From Agapetus fuscipes (taxonomy: Eukaryota > Arthropoda > Insecta > Trichoptera > Glossosomatidae), in NCBI GenBank assembly GCA_951799405.1, contig OX637342.1:1922001-1986000 (forward strand): DNA of 64,000 nucleotides, written 5' to 3'. Below are positions 44,326 through 53,943 of the stretch, one piece after another. The notes under the pieces were generated by a model. That model saw only the letters and a program-made list of their open reading frames with translations. It did not search any database and was not told the DNA's origin. How positions within the stretch are numbered: the first letter of the stretch is position 1; each line of letters begins with the position of its first letter. A program made the translations under genes and the position numbers.

Positions 44326-44600
44326 TAAGTTAGAAATCTCATCAGTAGTACATAATATTATGTTTGAACTGCCTCAGGCTTTCTAGGCAGTTTATCAGTC
44401 CGAGAATTTGACACACGTCTTTGTGCCGACCCCGCCCATTCCCTCGCGGGTGTGACGTCATAATTAACGCTTGCATCTTTCAGGGTCAGTGTATGTACTA
44501 CGCATGCGTGGCTAGAAAAAAATGTTTCGTTCTGGCAGGTGCAGAGTTAAGGGTTACTGAACCATTTTCATCATAAAATTTGTTTAACTTGAATGACTTT
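44326..44600. other. Spacer with CRE-like palindrome
   Basis: TGACGTCA at 44453-44460 in a GC-richer patch. No gene nearby supports a regulatory role. Confidence 0.3.
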
Positions 44601-44604
44601 TGTC

Positions 44605-44868
44605 TAATCCAATCTAATCTAATCTAAGCTGCAAAGATATATATCATTTAAGATTTATATTAAATGCATTCCCACAAGCAGATATGTATAATTTCGCGCT
44701 AACACATGCCGCATGTGGACCTACAATATAAAAACCCAATCTCAAATGAACATAAGCCTTGCAACTCTTGCCGTCCTTCCCTGAAACAGGGGTGACATTG
44801 GCAAAGTGAACCAATTTTTTATAGTATGGGTGGTCAGCCGCATAACAACCTTTAAGTCAAGGAACATA
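44605..44868 (-). mobile_element. LA repeat, full length
   Basis: TCTAATCTAATCTAAGCTGC tail to CCTTTAAGTCAAGG. Similarity to other copies continues beyond the boundary (GAACATACATGACAAATTA), supporting a longer parent element. Confidence 0.92.
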
Positions 44869-44984
44869 CATGACAAATTAAAATGTAAAAAAATAAATTG
44901 TAAACGAGTTTTAAGTTTATTTCTCGATCCCTCTTAAAATAATTAAAGTGATATCAAGGTTCATACAAAAAAAGAACTTCCATT

Positions 44985-45220
44985 AAAGGCTTACTTTGGA
45001 TGAAATTAAAGATTTATGCAAGGAACGAAATAATTGCAATCGATCTGCAATACTGGCGGCTCAGGATTTTAATGTTAGGTTGTTCATTTTTATTGTTATT
45101 TGTATTTAAGAGATGTATGTCTCAATCTATCATGCTCTAAAAATTGATTCCATTGGCGACTGCTACGCTTGTTTTAGGGAAGAGCGGCAAAAGTTGCAGG
45201 GCTTATGTTCATTGATATCC
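44985..45220 (+). mobile_element. LINE LA C-terminal codons plus LA, diverged
   Basis: GGATGAAATTAAAGATTTAT and GGAACGAAATAATTGCAATC align with the ORF end at 12330. ATTGATTCCATTGGCGACTG through GGGCTTATGTTCATT is LA. Confidence 0.65.
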
Positions 45221-45221
45221 T

Positions 45222-45592
45222 TGCTCCTTGACTTATAGGTTGGTATGCGGCTGACCACCCATGCTGTAGAAAATGTTTCACTTTGCCAATGTCACCCTTG
45301 TTTCAGGGAAGGTCGGCAGGAGTTGCAGGGTGTATGTTCATTTGAGATTCGGATTTTAATATTGTAGGACTTCATGCGGCATGTTTCAGCGCGAACTAAA
45401 ACATATCTGTTTTGTGAAATGCATATGATTTGAAACTCTAATGTCACTTATATTTTGCAACTTAGATTATATCAGATTAGATTAGATATGGGTCACATGC
45501 AGTCGGTTAAAACGCAAAATTACACATATTATCTGCTCTTTTAATATTCCTACTCTTAAATGTAAGCATGTCTTTGCAACTTAACATTATAT
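45222..45592 (+). mobile_element. LA repeat followed by an LA 3' fragment
   Basis: 45222-45490 is full length with TATCAGATTAGATTAGATAT tail. 45494-45592 is a 3' piece (GCAGTCGGTTAAAACGCAAA to TTTGCAACTTAACATT). Confidence 0.85.
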
Positions 45593-45992
45593 GGATAACG
45601 AGAGATCAGTTAGTTTACATAATTTTGTTTTCTTTACAATATTATCGTATGTTTTCTTAATAAAATGTAACGCATACTCTGCCGTGTTCAGCCTAGAAAA
45701 AAAATCACAATGCGTGTTCTCGTCTTACGAAACATGTGAGGATTTGTTTGTAACTCATTTTAATAATAGTTGTGGTGTCAGCGAAGCCATGGCTCGAGGT
45801 CCATCATTAGCAGGGAGTACGCTCATCAAAGCACCGTCCGTGTATGGAGGTACTTGCCGGGTAGTACCGCATTATTTTCAAATTACCCGCTCTAGCGTCA
45901 GACACGCTACGCTGAGTGAGGAGGCTATCAGAGGAAATGGAGCTCCGTTAAATATGTTTAGTGAAGCCTCAGTATGCGAATGGCATTCGTAA
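45591..45992 (+). CDS. Orphan 133-codon ORF, unrecognised
   Basis: The longest open frame not explained by a repeat. Residues about 9-28 are hydrophobic (HNFVFFTILSYVFLIK...), which could be a signal peptide. The rest is polar with four Cys (CVFSSYETCEDLF, NNSCGV, GGTCRV). The 3' half (45780-45960) is GC-richer than its surroundings. It is bracketed by LA copies, and the ATG sits at the edge of an LA fragment, so its start is doubtful. No family recognised; chance is quite possible. Confidence 0.25.
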   Translation: MDNERSVSLHNFVFFTILSYVFLIKCNAYSAVFSLEKKSQCVFSSYETCEDLFVTHFNNSCGVSEAMARGPSLAGSTLIKAPSVYGGTCRVVPHYFQITRSSVRHATLSEEAIRGNGAPLNMFSEASVCEWHS

Positions 45993-46052
45993 AAGTTCGT
46001 ATCCATAAAATTATAGGCATGTATGACAACGGCGTGGATGCTAGCAACCAAT

Positions 46053-46320
46053 GTATTCTAATCTAATCTAATCTAATCTAATCTAAGTTGCAAAGATATG
46101 TTGCATTGGAGATTCACATTACATGCATTCTCACAACCAGACATGTACAAGTTCGCGTTTGCACATGCCTCATGTGAGCCTTCAACATAAAAACCAAATG
46201 TCAAATGGATATACACCCTGCAACTCTTGCCGTCCTTCCCTGTAACAGGATTGACATTGGCAAAGTGAACCATTTTTACAGGATGGGTGGTCAGCCGCAT
46301 ACCAACCTATAAGTCAAGGA
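46053..46320 (-). mobile_element. LA repeat (3' UTR of adjacent LINE)
   Basis: Tail of five TCTAA units, full length, joined upstream on the minus strand to the LINE ORF end at 46409. Confidence 0.93.
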
Positions 46321-46408
46321 ACATACACGATATATTACATTTTTTAAATCAATAAATGATAATATATATGGACATCAAAAACTAAAACAAATTTCACTTT
46401 AATAAACC

Positions 46409-46560
46409 CTAGCCGCCAAAATTACAGATCAACCGCCATTTCTTTCTGTCCTTACATACTTCTTTCATTTCCTCCAGAGTCATAACCTTCTACATACAGG
46501 CTCTTCTTTTATTATGACTCTGGATATTTCATTCATTCGCAATTCATTCGCTAATAAGAA
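46409..46560 (-). pseudogene. LINE LA ORF C-terminus
   Basis: Minus strand: TLEEMKEVCKDRKKWRLIC..., stop TAG at 46409-46411, with the preceding GACTCTGG-rich segment matching 12275-12330. It is about 90 bp from the LA boundary. Confidence 0.75.
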
Positions 46561-46589
46561 AACGTTAATAAGAAAACATTGAAAGTTTC

Positions 46590-46640
46590 ACTGATGACCT
46601 AGCCAACGTTTTTAGGAAACACCCTCTTTGAAAAAATGAG
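46590..46640. mobile_element. G-family arm fragment
   Basis: GCCAACGTTTTTAGGAAACA, CCCTCTTTG: the middle of a G arm. Confidence 0.45.
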
Positions 46641-46765
46641 ATGGATATGAATGAATTGAAAGAGGTATTGTAAGGATAGGAAAAAATGGAGGCAGCTCTG
46701 CAGAGGCTCTGGTCACCCCTAGCGGAATGGCGACAGAGTAACAGTTACAGTCACAGTTACAGGTG
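46641..46765 (+). mobile_element. LINE LD 3' end with ACAGTT tail
   Basis: GAATTGAAAGAGGTATTGTA (ORF end), CACCCCTAGCGGAATGGCGA, then ACAGTTACAGTCACAGTTAC. Confidence 0.82.
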
Positions 46766-47176
46766 ACGTTAGGCTTACATTGAAAATACCGTACCTTAAT
46801 CTCTGTTCGTACACCAAAGCGTTGAAATTTGAAGGTTGCACTGTATAAGTCATTTGGCGTAGTGCCCAACATGCGCACGCCTTGTGACCTCTGACGTCAC
46901 TGCATGGAATGTACTGGAACACTGTACAGAATGCCGGAAGGTGGAATTATGATGTTAATGCAGTGCAGGTGAGATGTGCCGATGCACACTTGTCTAGGAG
47001 ATTAGCGCAAGTGTTGAGTGTAATGATTAAATAATGCTGGCATCATCTGTGGACCAACTTGTAGAACACACGCTTAAGCTAGGAATTATGGCTAATGCGC
47101 ATTCATAAATAAGAAATTTTTGGGAATAATGAAGTTCACAAAAATATTTATATACTCATCGTGTGTTAATAGATTG
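46766..47176. other. Unassigned, GC-richer than average
   Basis: No recognised repeat. 46719-46922 has a minus frame (HVRGHKACACWALRQM style) without a known domain. Confidence 0.4.
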
Positions 47177-47250
47177 TCCTCCCAGCCTTACACCAACTTG
47201 GTCTTGCTTGAGAATTGGCGTTTTGTAGCGACGATGAAACTCGTAGTCGG
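47177..47250 (+). mobile_element. SINE-C internal fragment
   Basis: CCTTACACCAACTTGGTCTT, GAGAATTGGCGTTTTGTAGC; runs into SINE P. Confidence 0.7.
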
Positions 47251-47720
47251 TGTTATGGCCGAGGGGGACGTTGGTTCAATCCCCGCCTGGGTCCTTTGAC
47301 CATGACTTTGACCCTGGTTCAACAGATTTTATTGGGTAATTATTAATTAATAATTCATTCAAATAAACAATAATGAATAATTAATTCTATAATCTAAGCT
47401 GAAAAGATATGTTAACATTTATGGCTCATATTAAATGCATGCCCACAGACAGGCACATGTAGGTTCGCGCCTACGCATTCTGCATGCGTGCATACAAACA
47501 AACAAAACCGCACATGAACATAAACCTTGCAACTCCTGCCGCCTTTCCCTGAAACCGGGGTGACATTGGCAAAAGTGAAACAATGTTTATAGCACGGGGC
47601 GCTAGCCTCATACCAACCTATCAGTTAAGGAGTAGAAATTGATGATATTAATACCTGTTTCTGGCCAGGAAGAATAGGTTGGTGAATTGCATTGCTCTTC
47701 ACAAATCGATAGCTCAGTTG
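47250..47720 (+). mobile_element. SINE P interrupted by LA
   Basis: GTTGGTTCAATCCCCGCCTG resembles a B box; then CATGACTTTGACCCTGGTTC and GGGTAATTATTAATTAATAA. After an LA copy it resumes with ATTAATACCTGTTTCTGGCC and TTGGTGAATTGCATTGCTC. The same two halves surround an LA copy at 60085-60475. Confidence 0.6.
47393..47634 (-). mobile_element. LA repeat inside SINE P
   Basis: ATAATCTAAGCTGAAAAGAT to CCAACCTATCAGTTAAGG. Confidence 0.86.
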
Positions 47721-47724
47721 GTGC

Positions 47725-48771
47725 TTGTTTTGTGAATATATAATCTTAATAATTTCAGACTTGGAAATAGCTCAAATATGGTTTTTGTAATTTGGAAACC
47801 ACTGGAAAATATATTTTGTGAAAACAAAAATGAGCTTGTAGAAAATGTTTGATTTTATGTAACAAGAAAATAAATACAGAAATTTAAACGCACAATTTTT
47901 TGAAATAAAAATGAATTCTTCAGTGACTAAGACGTTTGATGTTTGATTTTATTTTAGAACAACAACAAAAAATACTTTATATATTATACACTTTATGTAT
48001 TTTACACAACTTAAATCTTTAATTTAGGAAAAATATTTATTTTAAATCAATCCCAGCGCTCTGTTCCCCAATTTATATTTTATTCAGTCAGTAATATTTT
48101 GTACCTGACGATGGAAACATTGTCTCCGAAACCGTTCGTACATTATTGAATTTTACTCGCCCCGTAACCTTATACAATTTGTTTTTTATTTTTAATTTTT
48201 TTTTTTTAAATGAAAGGTTACAAAATGAATGCCTCATCAATTAATGATAAAAAAAAATTAAGTCATCTTATGAAAATACCCTGAAACAAGGAAATAAAAA
48301 GTGTGAAAAAAAAAACGTTAAATGGTATTATGTTATTACATTAAAGTCAGAAAATTAAGAGTAACCCATATAAAAGGAAACTTTAATTCCAAATAATATG
48401 AAAAAAAGAAAATTTTCGAGCCATTTAAAACGGCATCTGAATTTCCATCCCTTATAAAGTCATATTACAGAAAACAATGAAGGCGGACAGAGTCTAAGTA
48501 AAAATAAACATTTTCAAATTACAACTAAGCTAAGAATAAACATAAAAAATGTTTGAAAAAATACTGGTTACTTAACATGTGAAATATACGAGTATTATTT
48601 CTTATACCGTTAAACAGATTGCGTTTTCAGTACTTTAATATAAGATTGTTCACAATAGGTTAGTATAATTGATTAGTTGATTAAAATAACTAAATACCAT
48701 GTCAGGTTTAAGTTGGAATTACGGTCGTTTGACAAATTTACAATAATAATAACTAGACTCTTAAAAAAAAA
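47725..48771. other. Long AT-rich stretch
   Basis: 48110-48150 has CTGACGATGG...TCCGAAACCG, a motif like those next to Penelope-type ends. Otherwise homopolymer-rich and unassigned. Confidence 0.4.
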
Positions 48772-48973
48772 ACTCGGATATTAGACGAAACGTTATAAGA
48801 GAACTTTATTCTCAACGTGTCGTAAGCGACGTAGCTAACGTCTTCAGGAGACACCTTCTCTGTGTCGTGCACCCCTCAATCGTCATGCAGAGAAGGTGTT
48901 TCCTGCTACGTCGCTTTCGAAACGTCGAGAATAATGTTAGTTCTCTTATAACGGTTCGTGTAATATCCGAGTA
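48772..48973. mobile_element. G-family foldback, complete
   Basis: 202 bp, palindromic almost throughout: ACTCGGATATTAGACGAAAC at the left, GGTTCGTGTAATATCCGAGT at the right. Inner arms CACCTTCTCTG / CAGAGAAGGTG surround GTCGTGCACCCCTCAATCG. Non-coding. Confidence 0.85.
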
Positions 48974-48983
48974 AAAATTTCAA

Positions 48984-49378
48984 CTACTGCACTCCATATT
49001 CCGTGAGCTCGGGTTCGAATCCCACCGAGGGTGTCAGAAATGATTTTCCGTTACGGTGTTTATTTCCAACCTCAAAATAAAATCCTGGCAAGGTTTACTC
49101 AGCCTTCACAATAAATGAGTACCTGCCCCCTCAAGAGCTGAAGAAGTGGCCGGCCCTTTGACTGTAAGAGGTTCCACTCACCACATGCGAAATATAAATC
49201 TAGGCTGCAAAAATAAAAACATCACATTCACCGCATTCCCACAAGCAGACATGTATAAGTTCCCGCTAATACATGCCGCATTTGAACCTACAATATAAAA
49301 ACCCAATCTCAAATCGAAACCCTTCGAGAATAACGCGGCAAGAAGTTGCTCTATATTAGTAGCTTATTTGCGTTGTGT
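48984..49378 (+). mobile_element. SINE-B interrupted by LA
   Basis: Head region from GTGAGCTCGGGTTCGAATCC (B box; A box lost) to CCACATGCGA. After the LA fragment it resumes CGAAACCCTTCGAGAATAAC and ends TTATTTGCGTTGTGTTGTTG. Confidence 0.82.
49198..49312 (-). mobile_element. LA 3' fragment in SINE-B
   Basis: AAATCTAGGCTGCAAAAATA to AACCCAATCTCAAAT. Confidence 0.82.
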
Positions 49379-49606
49379 TGTTGTTACTGAACTACTAAAC
49401 ACAAACATACCCACTAACTACTTAATACTTACCGTCATTCTTACTCTATTGTATCCGTTTTATGGGAACGGCTGGATAAACCATAAGGCCATAATAAAAG
49501 TCAATGGTCAGGTATAGGGGCATTACAAAGCCAGGCAGAGATTGGAGGCCCAGTCTAGCTACCTTGGTTTTACAGTACACCTACGTTTGTACACTTTTTC
49601 CCTAGA

Positions 49607-49770
49607 CAAGTACGCCAAGTATAAAACGCTGCGTAAACTCCCTTCGACAACGTAAATTGAAAATATGTTTGAAAACTAAAGCACTCTCTAGAGGTGCTGT
49701 TGTATCCTCAATACCTTTTACTATTTACGCAATTGAGGGGATTGTTCGCAATGTTTTATACTTGGAATAC
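49607..49770. mobile_element. E-family foldback
   Basis: CGCCAAGTATAAAACGCTGC left, ATGTTTTATACTTGGAATAC right; core AAAGCACTCTCTAGAGGTGC. Confidence 0.7.
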
Positions 49771-50179
49771 AATCTGCTCGAGTTTCATTTATAAGAGAAA
49801 TGGAAAAGGTTGCCTATTTACCCTTTTTAAATATTAAATGAAGGACCGTAAAATAAAGTATTATTTTCAAAGGTTTCTCGTTAATTTTACAAATAGGAAT
49901 TGGTATGAGATTTTCTTGTTTTGCATTTTTTTTCATACTAGTTATTTTTGTACTTAAGTAAATATAACAAAATAATTATAATGGAAAAGAGTTCAACCGG
50001 TCTGACGCCTCAAATCTATCTCAACGGGTGAGAACATGTCAGACAAGTATGAAGGAGCCGCGCCATCGACAGCTTTGTAAACCATCAGACAAACACGGTA
50101 GACCACCATTGACATGTAGACCACCCTCTCCGGAAAACGAAGCCAATGCCGTTTTTTTTAACAATGAAGAAGTAACTAT

Positions 50180-50428
50180 TCCTTGACTGATAGGTTGGTA
50201 AAAATACATACTGTTAAAAAATGGTTCACTTTGCCAATGTCACCCCTGCTTCAGGGAAGGTCGGCAAGAGTTGCAGGGCTAATGTTCATTTGAGATTGGG
50301 TTTTTTTATATTGTAGGTCCATATGCGGCATGTGTAAGCGTGAAATTATGCATGTCTGCTTGTGGGAATGCATTTAATATGAATCTCAAATGATACATAT
50401 CTATGCAGCTTAGATTTAGATTTAGATT
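50180..50428 (+). mobile_element. LA repeat, near full length
   Basis: TTCCTTGACTGATAGGTTGG to GCAGCTTAGATTTAGATTTA; a short deletion removes GTATGCGGCTGACC. Confidence 0.9.
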
Positions 50429-50506
50429 AGAACTACCTAATGTGATTAAATTTTGACATCCATATGTGAAGAAAATCATCACCTGTTGCAAAATTTAAAA
50501 GATACA

Positions 50507-50801
50507 TCATAAATTATGAATGAACGTCAACTTTTTTTGCCAACCAAATAATCCGCATTTATCACCCTTGTGCGGAAGTAACATTTTATTCACAATACCC
50601 TTTACCAACATAATTCCGTAATCCTCAATTTCACAGTCTTTCCTGCTCTGCTCTATTGATACCAAGTCAAAACGAATCCTTCCATATTTCCTTAATTCCT
50701 CTATGCGAATATCAAAGCAAATTTGCTGGGATTTTGTATAGAAATACATCCGGAGTGGGTATTCTGGTATTGAGTCTGATCCAGACACATCACACATACT
50801 A
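50507..50801 (-). CDS. Possible host exon, function unknown
   Basis: The minus strand has a protein-like frame of about 98 codons ending TGA at 50507-50509. It includes SGSDSIPEYPLRMYFYTKSQ, IEELRKYGRIRFDLVS and YGIMLVKGIVNKMLLPHKGD. Just upstream, a T-rich tract runs into CATCTGCAG, a good 3' splice site, with the exon starting at 50801. The codon usage and mixed charge look coding, unlike the Lys/Phe/Ile runs nearby. I recognise no domain. It could be a terminal exon or a transposon remnant. Confidence 0.35.
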
Positions 50802-51126
50802 CTGCAGATGAGATATTCAAAATAAAAACAATATTTTTTAACACAAAAAATTACATAGGTTAAGCACAAAAAACGTAACTACCCCGAACAAATATTGCAA
50901 CTTCTGGCGGCGTGGTCTTTGAATGTGTCATGTATTCTTGCAACATGTTTATTTTCACAAATAGGATCGAGCATCACTTAAAAAAAAAATCTAAAATTAA
51001 TAAAAAAAAATTCAAAAAAGAATTCATCCAAAAAAAATTATAAAATTAATTTAAAAAAAAACACTGTGATTGTATGATTGCGATGTACACAAATTTGCAT
51101 AAGCGGTGACAGGCTAGAACGGCACA

Positions 51127-51225
51127 GTGACAAAGCCACACATGACATAAGGACACATGACATAACGACATATGACATAACGACACATGACAGAACGACA
51201 CATGACAGAACAACACAATGACAGT
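51127..51225. repeat. 15-bp minisatellite
   Basis: ACATGACATAACGAC and variants, about six units. An inverted counterpart lies at 51890-51960. Cys/Met/Val-rich reading frames across it are repeat artefacts. Confidence 0.75.
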
Positions 51226-51451
51226 ACATTATTATGAAAAAAACAACACGAGGACAAAACATCACATACCTTAAGCAGGACATAACATAAACGGCACATG
51301 AAAAATCATCACATGACCAAACATTTATTTCGCCTATTATGAGTCCTTGATTTATAGGTTAACGTGGGACTACCCACCTGACCTGTAAAAATTAAAACAT
51401 TATATACCTGTGATGTTTTATCGTTTATCGTTTATGGTAGGTTCTGTTTAA

Positions 51452-51574
51452 GTCAACGACGCGACGATACCATTTTAAAAGCACCGGTTCTCATCAGATC
51501 ACCGAAGTTGAGCAACATTGGGTGCGGATAGTACTTGGATGGGTGACCGCTCAGGTACACCGCGTGTCGTTGGC
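51452..51574 (+). pseudogene. 5S rRNA-derived SINE head
   Basis: 123 bp aligning end to end with arthropod 5S rRNA: AGCACCGGTTCTCATCAGAT, CACCGAAGTTGAGCAACATT, AGTACTTGGATGGGTGACCG and GTGTCGTTGGC at the 3' end. The internal control region (A box and C box GGATGGGTGACCGC) is nearly intact, so polymerase III initiation is conceivable. Substitutions and the directly fused SINE-C body show it is not a functional rRNA gene. No oligo-T terminator follows. Confidence 0.85.
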
Positions 51575-51818
51575 ATTTCTTAGACCGGTCCGTAGTCCAG
51601 TGGCAACAATTTGGACTCGTAAATGGAAGGTTGTGGATTCGGATCCCGGCGGAGCACATAAAATATGCGACTTATAATTCTAATATGCTCTTTGCTGGGT
51701 TGAAAAAAATCATGAAACCTTTACCAAAGACCGGTCACTAAAAGGTTCATCCAGCCTTACAGCAACTGGGTCTTGCTTGAGTGTTGGCGCTTTGTAGCGA
51801 CGACCAAGCTCGTAAACA
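51575..51818 (+). mobile_element. SINE-C body joined to the 5S head
   Basis: ATTTCTTAGACCGGTCCGTA links the 5S segment to the tRNA-like head (TAGTCCAGTGGCAACAA; GTGGATTCGGATCCCGG). The body runs to GACCAAGCTCGTAAACACC, where it is cut off 3'. The same linker and 5S end occur in the copy at 7454-7770, so the fusion is a family trait. Confidence 0.88.
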
Positions 51819-51889
51819 CCTCTGCGGCATAGAGACCCCTAGAGTTTCTAGAACCTAGGGAGTCTGCCGCACAGGATTTCTTAAAAAAA

Positions 51890-51960
51890 AAAGGAATGTG
51901 ATGTTTTGTCATGTGATGTTGCCATGTGTTGTTTTTCATTGTGTCGTTTTATCATGGATC
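51890..51960. repeat. Inverted counterpart of the 15-bp minisatellite
   Basis: TGTTTTGTCATGTGATGTTG and GTTTTTCATTGTGTCG are approximately reverse complementary to 51200-51320. They bracket the 5S-SINE insertion. Confidence 0.5.
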
Positions 51961-52840
51961 CTGCACAAGTATATGTAACGGTTTGAGAACACACTGCCTG
52001 ACGGAATAAGCATCCCAGGGTTTCATTCTAACACACAAATGCAAGGTGGTCCCTTTGTTTGTCGCGTGGAAGATGCCTGAGCGTCCCCGGTTTTTGCCAT
52101 AATACCATAATCCGTTTATGCAGAGGGAGAGAGAGCGGGCCATTTCATCTCGCTGCGGTCTACATTAAAAGATACCATCTATCGACAAAGGACGTGTAAT
52201 CCCTAGCGCTTGTCTTCAACTTCGTCTGAATTAAATTCCGAACCAGACTCGCATAAATACGGACCGCAAAACTGCAGAGGAACGCTTTCGCGGCAACTTC
52301 TTCAAAAGTATTGTGCGGCGTGCTCACAGACGATGGCAAGGATTTGTCTCTGCTAAGTACGCTCCTTTGCTACAGCGTTTTACTATATTCACCTTAAGTA
52401 CTTAGCTTAAAAAAAACATTTGCGATTACTGATGAGCTTTGATATCAAGCTGTTTTTTTTTCATTTGGTTAACCTTTACACCGACAAGAGTGGTAAGTAG
52501 GAATTTAAAGTAAAACTCGCAAAATATAGCTATAACAAATACTAAAAATCTTGCAGTTCCATTAAAAATTGTAATTCCTAAAAATTATTAAGACTTACGA
52601 TAATTTATATTTCAATAATGTACTTCAAGAGATTGAACACGTCTATTGGATTCATTGAGTTTTTCTTTTGGAATACCTTCAATTGTATATAGCGATACGA
52701 ATAGATTGCATAAAATAATTTATCTAAAACCATAACTGATTTACGTCAATGACATTTGACACAAAGAGTTATTATTGTGATGAAAACTGTTGTACAACTT
52801 TATACTCGTATACTTCTGAACTAAAGCCTCTTGTATTGTC
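51961..52840. other. Unassigned, partly GC-richer
   Basis: 52240-52406 has a short Arg-rich frame (AEERFRGNFFKSIVRRAHRR) with no recognised domain. GAGTGGTAAGTAGG at 52487-52500 resembles a splice donor. Evidence is too thin for a gene. Confidence 0.3.
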
Positions 52841-53090
52841 TTGTATCCTGCCGCCATTCCTCTAGGGGTGGCCGGTACCTCCACACAAGTGCCTCCACTT
52901 GACTCTGTCCTTGCATACTTCTTTCATCTCATCTAATTTCATCACTCTTTTCATGCATGCTCTTCTCTTGTTTCCACTTTGTAAATTCCATTCATTCGCA
53001 ATCTCATTTATCTGATCAATCCCTTGTTTCCTAGGTCTTCCCCTTCCACGCTTACTTATTTCATTCCCTTTATACACTCTTATTTATACC
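52841..53090 (-). mobile_element. LINE LD C-terminus
   Basis: Minus-strand frame: GRGRPRKQGIDQINEIANEW, GNKRRACMKRVMKLDEMKEV, then CKDRVKWRHLCGG. GRGRPRK is the usual proline-glycine box before the last helix of LINE ORF2. The 3' end CGGCCACCCCTAGAGGAATG is the LD type. Confidence 0.8.
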
Positions 53091-53104
53091 TCAAACATAA
53101 TATC

Positions 53105-53165
53105 CTATCTGTATATTAGACCTTCTGCATCCAACCACCAGCAATCTATTTGTTATCACTGTCTA
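53105..53165 (-). mobile_element. LINE T fragment
   Basis: GCTGGTGGTTGGATGCAGAA on the minus strand equals part of 24955-25060. Confidence 0.5.
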
Positions 53166-53943
53166 TCGTATCCAATCCACTATGCTTTTGGTTTATCTTT
53201 GGTCACTGAATCTGGCAACATGCTCTGTCCGCGTTCACTTTAAATTTGCTACTCTTTTTTATGATGTCAATAAATACCACTTTTTTGCATCTGCTTAGAC
53301 AATACTTACAGCACTTGTGTGTCCTACGCTACGGTGCCGTATTCATGTTCACCGCTCAGTAAAATTGAGTATCATTTCTCAGCAACGTTGGTTACTACTT
53401 TCTAATTCTTTCTTTTGACGTTTCTCAGTAAACTTTAAGTAAAATATTATGCATAGCTTTTCATATCATACAATAAGTCTTTTGCTTGCATTCTCGTAAA
53501 GGTTTTAACGCAGCTGAATTAAATATCCGAACATTTGCTTATAGCTAGAAGAGCAGTCGACTTAAAAATGGTTTTAAACATCTCTTTCATGAAATAAAAA
53601 AAAATCAACACAGTTACATTCTTTTCACAGATGTTCATAGTATTTTAGGTTTTCATTTTTGTGAATTTGTTTGTGTAAATCTATCATTTGAGTTAATAGA
53701 GATGTCGTTCCGTTCGAAGTTCACGCTTCATGAGTCTCCTCGTTTCCAAAATTAACAAATAATCTAGAGATCTGTTATGAGGATGGAACGTTTAAAAGTA
53801 TTTTTTTGTAATTTTGATAGGCAGTTTCTATTGAAGTATTCGTAGAAAAAACCTGAATAGATGTTTCATAAATAAAGGACACTTAAAGGGCTAATATACT
53901 GTGGGATCCTTACGTAAGTGTTAATATTAAATAAGTCGATTTA
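53166..53943. other. Spacer
   Basis: Nothing recognised. Confidence 0.45.

Noticed and set aside
43896..44333. 145-codon plus-strand frame
   Set aside because: Shadow of the minus-strand LINE LD ORF, rich in Ser/Phe/Leu as expected for an antisense reading.
47340..47395. Replication origin in AT-rich repeats
   Set aside because: AT-richness is general in this window; no specific signal.
51038..51299. Cys/Val/Met-rich open frames
   Set aside because: Translations of the 15-bp minisatellite, which lacks stops by its period.
51452..51574. Functional 5S rRNA gene
   Set aside because: Substitutions in conserved loops, no terminator, direct fusion to a SINE body.
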